Source: Rhodoferax sp.
Lineage (GTDB): Bacteria; Pseudomonadota; Gammaproteobacteria; Burkholderiales; Burkholderiaceae_C
Direction of reading: 5' to 3'
Assembly (NCBI GenBank): GCA_026785765.1
Contig: JAJAZK010000047.1
Coordinates: 1 to 9,055 of the forward strand
Length of the DNA: 9,055 nucleotides
Shown: piece after piece, positions 6,206 to 9,055 of the stretch
Layout of the letters: every line of letters begins with the position of its first letter
Numbering within the stretch: the first letter of the stretch is position 1
Translations under genes and position numbers: made by a program
Notes under the pieces: generated by a model
The model's database searches: none
Told to the model about the DNA's origin: nothing
The model's input: only the letters and a program-made list of their open reading frames with translations

Positions 6206-6591
6206 CACAGGTGTTCGATGCGTCCGCGGTTCTGGCGGTGATCTTCGAGGAACCGGGAGCTGATCAGGTCGAAGCCTTTTGGGCGGAAGGCGACAACCTT
6301 TTGTGCGCAGTCAATTACGCTGAAATCGTTGCCAAATTGGCCGAACGCGGCATAGTTGATGCCGAAATTGCGACGGTACTCGAGGGCATTCCAATCGACG
6401 TCATCCCATTCGACCGGCGCTCTGCACACCAGGCAGGACTACTGCGTCCGGCGACGAAGGCGCTCGGACTGTCGCTGGGGGACCGTGCATGCCTGGCACT
6501 CGGAATAATCCGTGAAGCGCGTGTGGTGACGGCCGACCGCGGCTGGAAAAAGGTCACGGGGGTCGATGTCGAAGTCGAAGTCGTACGATAA
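6202..6591 (+). CDS. vapC: PIN-domain ribonuclease toxin (VapC family), module 1
   Basis: A 129-residue PIN-domain protein, expected to be a Mg2+-dependent endoribonuclease inhibited by the antitoxin encoded just upstream. The acidic active-site residues are all recognisable: D6 (VFDASAVLAV), E41 (NYAEIVAK), D94 (LSLGDRACLALG) and D112 (VVTADRGW). The family usually targets tRNA or rRNA; the target here cannot be told. The toxin start overlaps the antitoxin stop by four bases. The frame is full length, so the toxin looks functional. A 64-bp gap separates it from the second module. Confidence 0.9.
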   Translation: MTQVFDASAVLAVIFEEPGADQVEAFWAEGDNLLCAVNYAEIVAKLAERGIVDAEIATVLEGIPIDVIPFDRRSAHQAGLLRPATKALGLSLGDRACLALGIIREARVVTADRGWKKVTGVDVEVEVVR

Positions 6592-6620
6592 GTGAAGGCG
6601 TCGACTCGATTTCGCCGATT

Positions 6621-6638
6621 CCTTACTTCATCGTAAGG
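6621..6638. repeat. Inverted repeat upstream of the second antitoxin gene
   Basis: CCTTAC (6621-6626) and GTAAGG (6633-6638) are perfect inverted arms around TTCATC, 17 bases before the second antitoxin ATG. The position suits an operator for autoregulation by the second VapBC complex. It could also act as a weak transcript hairpin between the modules, but no T-run follows, so a terminator is less likely. Confidence 0.4.
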
Positions 6639-6655
6639 TAAACCAGGGCCACCCA

Positions 6656-6898
6656 ATGACCACCGCAACCATCACCAGCAAGGGGCAGATAGCGATCCCT
6701 GCCAACGTTCGCCAGTCTCTCAATGTCGCTGTGGGAGACCGGGTCGAGTTCGTCCAGCTGGAACCAGGACAGTATCTTTTTGTCGCTGCAAACCGCTCCG
6801 TGACGGAGCTCAAAGGCATGTTTGGCAAGGCAAGGACGGTTGTGTCCATCGACGAGATGTATCGGGTCATCAAGTCGCGGGGAGCCTCTGCGGGATGA
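6656..6898 (+). CDS. vapB: VapB-type antitoxin with AbrB/MazE fold, module 2
   Basis: An 80-residue protein. Residues about 4-46 are an AbrB-type domain (TITSKGQIAIPANVRQSL, then GDRVEF and YLFVAANRSV). They are followed by a tail of the form ELKGMFGKAR...VSIDEMYRVIKSRGA that is typical of VapB partners of PIN toxins. It should bind the adjacent toxin and autorepress. It is clearly different from the first antitoxin in the tail, so cross-neutralisation is not expected. GGG at 6646-6648 gives only a modest ribosome binding site seven bases before the ATG. The TGA overlaps the next ATG as ATGA. Confidence 0.88.
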   Translation: MTTATITSKGQIAIPANVRQSLNVAVGDRVEFVQLEPGQYLFVAANRSVTELKGMFGKARTVVSIDEMYRVIKSRGASAG

Positions 6899-7290
6899 TT
6901 GGACTGGATACCATCGTGCTGGTGCGCTACATCATGCAGGATGATCCCAGGCAGGCGACGAAGGCGAGCACGCTTGTCGAGTCCCTGACTCCCACAGAGC
7001 CCGGGTTTGTAACCCTCGTCACCGTCGTGGAGTTGTTTTGGGTGCTGACCGCCAGCTATGACCTGTCCCGGGTGCAGGTCGTCACGCTGTTTGATGCGTT
7101 GATGCGGACAAAGCAGTTGCTGGTCGAGCAGGCCGACCAGGTGCTTCGCGCCCTGCGCGTGTATGGCGCGGGTTCGGCAGATTTCCCCGATTGTCTGATT
7201 GAGCGAACTGCCAGGGCGGCGGGCTGCCACAAGGTCAGGACGTTTGATGTCGGCGCTTCCAGGCAAGCTGCAATGACGCTGATCGGTTGA
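6895..7290 (+). CDS. vapC: PIN-domain ribonuclease toxin (VapC family), module 2
   Basis: A 131-residue PIN-domain protein beginning MIGLDTIVLVRYIMQDDP, a characteristic VapC start. The first catalytic Asp is D5 and the second acidic residue is E46 (VVELFWVL). D96 and D99 lie in SADFPDCLIERTARAAGC, and D118 in RTFDVGA. Most relatives read DTN at the start and FD(K/R)xA near the end; here they are DTI and FDVGA. The acidic set is kept, but two neighbouring conserved polar or basic positions are changed, so activity may be reduced. Translation is coupled to the antitoxin by ATGA. The gene ends 18 bp from the convergent dioxygenase gene, with no obvious terminator between. Confidence 0.88.
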   Translation: MIGLDTIVLVRYIMQDDPRQATKASTLVESLTPTEPGFVTLVTVVELFWVLTASYDLSRVQVVTLFDALMRTKQLLVEQADQVLRALRVYGAGSADFPDCLIERTARAAGCHKVRTFDVGASRQAAMTLIG

Positions 7291-7308
7291 AAGTCAGGCG
7301 CCGCGCAA

Positions 7309-8145
7309 TCAGCGATTCGGCCACACCAGCGGAAACAGCGCGTCGTTCATCTCAGCCCCATCTGGCAGGCGTTGCTCCAGGGCCGGAAACGGCGGCGAGG
7401 TGCGCCAGGGCCGCACCGCGTGGCGGGCATCGTCGCCCAGGTAACGTGCCGAGAAAACCCGCCGTCGCGCTCCCGGCCCGGTGCCGCTGCTGGCGTGCAG
7501 CGTGAGCATGTGAAAGGCCAGCACGTCGCCTGGTTCCAGCGCCCAGCCGAGTTGGCGAAAGCGTTTCGGGTCGCCGTCGATATCGGGCAATTCTTCCAGC
7601 TCGCCGTCAGGGAACCACCTGGCTTGCGCGTCGCGGAAAGTGCGCGGCATGTACCACGTACCGGCATGCGACCCTGCCACGAAGCGCAGCGTGCGCTCCA
7701 GCGGAACCGGGTCCACCGGGATCCAGAAGCTTACGTTCTGCCGGCCGCCGACGTTGTAGTACGGCTGGTCCTGGTGCCAGGGTGTGGGCTGGCGTGTATC
7801 CGCCTCCTTGACCAGCATATGGTCGTGGTACAGGCGCACGGTGCGGCTGCCCATCAACTTCGCACTGACAGCCGGCAATGCCGAATCCAGCAGAATCTGG
7901 CGGTAGTGCGGGTTGTCCTGCCAAGTGCAAAAGTCCTCCACAAAGAGGCCCGGGTCGTCTGGCTCGCTGGCGATCAGTGCCAGCGGGCTGGGGTGGGCCA
8001 GGTTGTGCTCGATGCCACGCGCCAGCACCCCCACGTCACGCGCTGTCAGCAACTGGCGCAGCAGCACGGCGCCGTCGCGCGCGAAATCATGCACAGTGTG
8101 CCCTTCCAGACCCGGCAATTGCGCAGGGTGGCCTTGGCGCGTCAT
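7309..8145 (-). CDS. Phytanoyl-CoA dioxygenase (PhyH)-like Fe(II)/2-oxoglutarate-dependent oxygenase
   Basis: A 278-residue non-haem iron oxygenase. The facial triad is H124-x-D126 (TPWHQDQPYYN) and H217 (MLTLHASSG). Arg228/229 in ARRRVFSARY is suited to grip the 2-oxoglutarate carboxylate. The strand motif WIPVDPV (141-147) and FVAGSH (155-160) are typical of the PhyH family. Members hydroxylate diverse small acids, CoA esters or natural products, so the substrate is unknown. I place the start at the ATG at 8145, which forms TGATG with the stop of the upstream FAD-oxidase gene. A TTG one codon earlier is possible but less likely. There is no clear Shine-Dalgarno, so translation probably reinitiates from the upstream gene. 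It is cytoplasmic, with no signal peptide, and lies in the same operon as the oxidase. Confidence 0.9.
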   Translation of the reverse strand: MTRQGHPAQLPGLEGHTVHDFARDGAVLLRQLLTARDVGVLARGIEHNLAHPSPLALIASEPDDPGLFVEDFCTWQDNPHYRQILLDSALPAVSAKLMGSRTVRLYHDHMLVKEADTRQPTPWHQDQPYYNVGGRQNVSFWIPVDPVPLERTLRFVAGSHAGTWYMPRTFRDAQARWFPDGELEELPDIDGDPKRFRQLGWALEPGDVLAFHMLTLHASSGTGPGARRRVFSARYLGDDARHAVRPWRTSPPFPALEQRLPDGAEMNDALFPLVWPNR

Positions 8146-9055
8146 CAAGGGTTCGTGAAAATCTTCCCGGGGTTCATCAAATTGCCCGGATCGAGCGCCT
8201 GCTTAAGCAACCGCATGACGGCGACACCCTCACCATGCTCCGCCTCCAGGTACTTGATCTTGCCCAGCCCGATGCCGTGCTCGCCGGTGCAGGTTCCGTC
8301 CATCGCCAGCGCCCGGTGGATCAAGCGCTCGTTCAGGCGCTCGGCCTCGGCCAGTTCCCGCGGATCGTCACGCATGACCCGAAAGCCGAGGTGGAAGTTG
8401 CCGTCCCCTACATGGCCCACCAGCGGCGCCTTGAGAAAACTGCCTTTGAGGTCCTCCTTCGATTGCAAAATGCACTCGGCCAGCCGGGAGATCGGCACGC
8501 ACACATCCGTGGCCCAGATCTCGCAGCCGGGGCGCATGGCCTTGCTCGCGTAGGTGACGTCGTGGCGGGCCTTCCAGAGCGCATTGCGCTCCTCGGGACG
8601 GGTGGCCCAGGTGAAGGCGCCGCCACCATGGTCGCTCACCAGCGCCTGCACCAGCTCGGCCTGTTCTTTCACGGCGGCATCGCTGCCATGGAACTCGATG
8701 AACAAGGTGTCCTTCAGCGGAAGGTTCATTTTGGAATAGTGGTTGATCGCGTCCACCGCATCCGGGTCGATGAGCTCGATGCGCGCCACCGGGATTCCCA
8801 ACTGTATGGTCTGGATCACGGCATTCACCGCGCTGCCGATGTCTTCGAACGAGCACACTGCCGCCGCCATCGCCTCCGGGATTCCATACAGCCGCACGGT
8901 CACCTCGGTGATGATGCCCAGCGTCCCCTCGGAGCCGACAAACAGGCGTGTAAGGTCGTAACCCGCCGCCGACTTGCGAGCCCGCCGTGCGGTGCGGATG
9001 ATGCGTCCGTCGGCCAGCACCACCGTGAGTGACACCACGTTCTCGCGCATGGTGC
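8145..9055 (-). CDS. FAD-linked D-lactate/2-hydroxyacid dehydrogenase (glycolate oxidase GlcD-like), 3' part
   Basis: About 303 C-terminal residues are visible; the N-terminus, including most of the FAD-binding half, lies beyond the right edge. The segment starts inside the FAD_binding_4 domain with TMRENVVSLTVVLADGRIIRT and GSEGTLGIITEV. It continues through the FAD-oxidase C-terminal domain. Numbered from the first visible Met, GHVGDGNFHLGF holds H213 and H220, TGEHGIGLGK holds E257 and H258, and the end DPGNLMNPGKIF is the classic family finish. The His/Glu set binds the metal and the substrate acid in D-lactate dehydrogenase (LDHD) and GlcD. Members oxidise D-2-hydroxyacids to 2-keto acids, passing electrons to a cytochrome, quinone or electron-transfer flavoprotein. 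The visible part has no frameshift. Coupling to the dioxygenase gene suggests a shared substrate chain (inference). Confidence 0.93.
   Translation of the reverse strand, partial: TMRENVVSLTVVLADGRIIRTARRARKSAAGYDLTRLFVGSEGTLGIITEVTVRLYGIPEAMAAAVCSFEDIGSAVNAVIQTIQLGIPVARIELIDPDAVDAINHYSKMNLPLKDTLFIEFHGSDAAVKEQAELVQALVSDHGGGAFTWATRPEERNALWKARHDVTYASKAMRPGCEIWATDVCVPISRLAECILQSKEDLKGSFLKAPLVGHVGDGNFHLGFRVMRDDPRELAEAERLNERLIHRALAMDGTCTGEHGIGLGKIKYLEAEHGEGVAVMRLLKQALDPGNLMNPGKIFTNP

Noticed and set aside
6560..6585. Short GTCGAA/GAAGTC repeat at the end of the first toxin gene
   Set aside because: It lies inside the coding frame and simply encodes the alternating Val-Asp/Glu end of the toxin.
7291..7308. 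Possible bidirectional terminator between the convergent toxin and dioxygenase genes
   Set aside because: The gap is only 18 bases, with no clear stem or T-run.
8146..8148. TTG start one codon before the ATG of the dioxygenase
   Set aside because: The ATG at 8145 is a stronger start and forms the common TGATG coupling junction.
7878..9032. Plus-strand open frame of 384 codons opposite the oxidase and dioxygenase genes
   Set aside because: No recognisable domain. The opposite strand encodes unmistakable PhyH and FAD-oxidase motifs.
1..9055. Mobile element, CRISPR array, tRNA or rRNA
   Set aside because: No transposase or integrase motif, no regularly spaced repeat-spacer pattern, no tRNA-like cloverleaf with a T-loop motif and no rRNA-like stretch was seen by eye.

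Overview
The window reads as chromosomal DNA from a GC-rich proteobacterium. A betaproteobacterium of the Burkholderiales is my best guess, from the GC-rich coding style and the sugar-acid/hydroxy-acid gene content, but nothing here fixes the taxon. Genes are tightly packed. No rRNA, tRNA, CRISPR array, transposase or prophage gene was seen, and no gene-free stretch exceeds 300 bases.

Layout, left to right. (1) Positions 1-45 hold the first 15 codons of a minus-strand gene with a good ribosome binding site; it runs off the left edge. (2) 218-1369 (minus) encodes a stand-alone DUF4143-type P-loop ATPase. Just upstream of its GTG start are two stacked perfect inverted repeats. (3) 1529-5787 (minus) is a likely four-gene catabolic operon. 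In transcription order it encodes an enolase-superfamily dehydratase, a second dehydratase of galactonate-dehydratase type, an NAD-dependent D-2-hydroxyacid dehydrogenase and a GntR/UTRA regulator. The first three genes are chained by ATGA start/stop overlaps. (4) A 169-bp divergent intergenic region (5788-5956) holds an AT-rich promoter-like block with a TATAAT hexamer and a 14-bp tandem repeat. (5) 5957-7290 (plus) holds two consecutive vapBC-type toxin-antitoxin modules. Each has an AbrB/MazE-fold antitoxin gene overlapping a PIN-domain toxin gene by ATGA. (6) 7309-9055 (minus) holds a phytanoyl-CoA-dioxygenase-like Fe(II)/2-oxoglutarate enzyme. It is joined through a TGATG junction to the 3' part of an FAD-linked D-lactate/2-hydroxyacid dehydrogenase gene that runs off the right edge.

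How the genes fit together (inference). The dehydratases would turn one or two aldonic acids or related hydroxy acids into 2-keto-3-deoxy acids. The dehydrogenase would interconvert a 2-hydroxyacid and a 2-keto acid, and the GntR protein would sense the substrate or an intermediate. No transporter, kinase or aldolase is visible, so the pathway is incomplete here or uses distant genes. The dioxygenase/FAD-oxidase pair could form a hydroxylate-then-oxidise sequence on a small acid. The toxin-antitoxin pairs separate two metabolic loci and look like an accessory insertion, although no integration scars are visible.

No clearly new defence or mobile system was found. The points most worth following are the unassigned two-dehydratase operon with an unusual first dehydratase, and the regulatory repeats in front of the ATPase gene and the catabolic operon.
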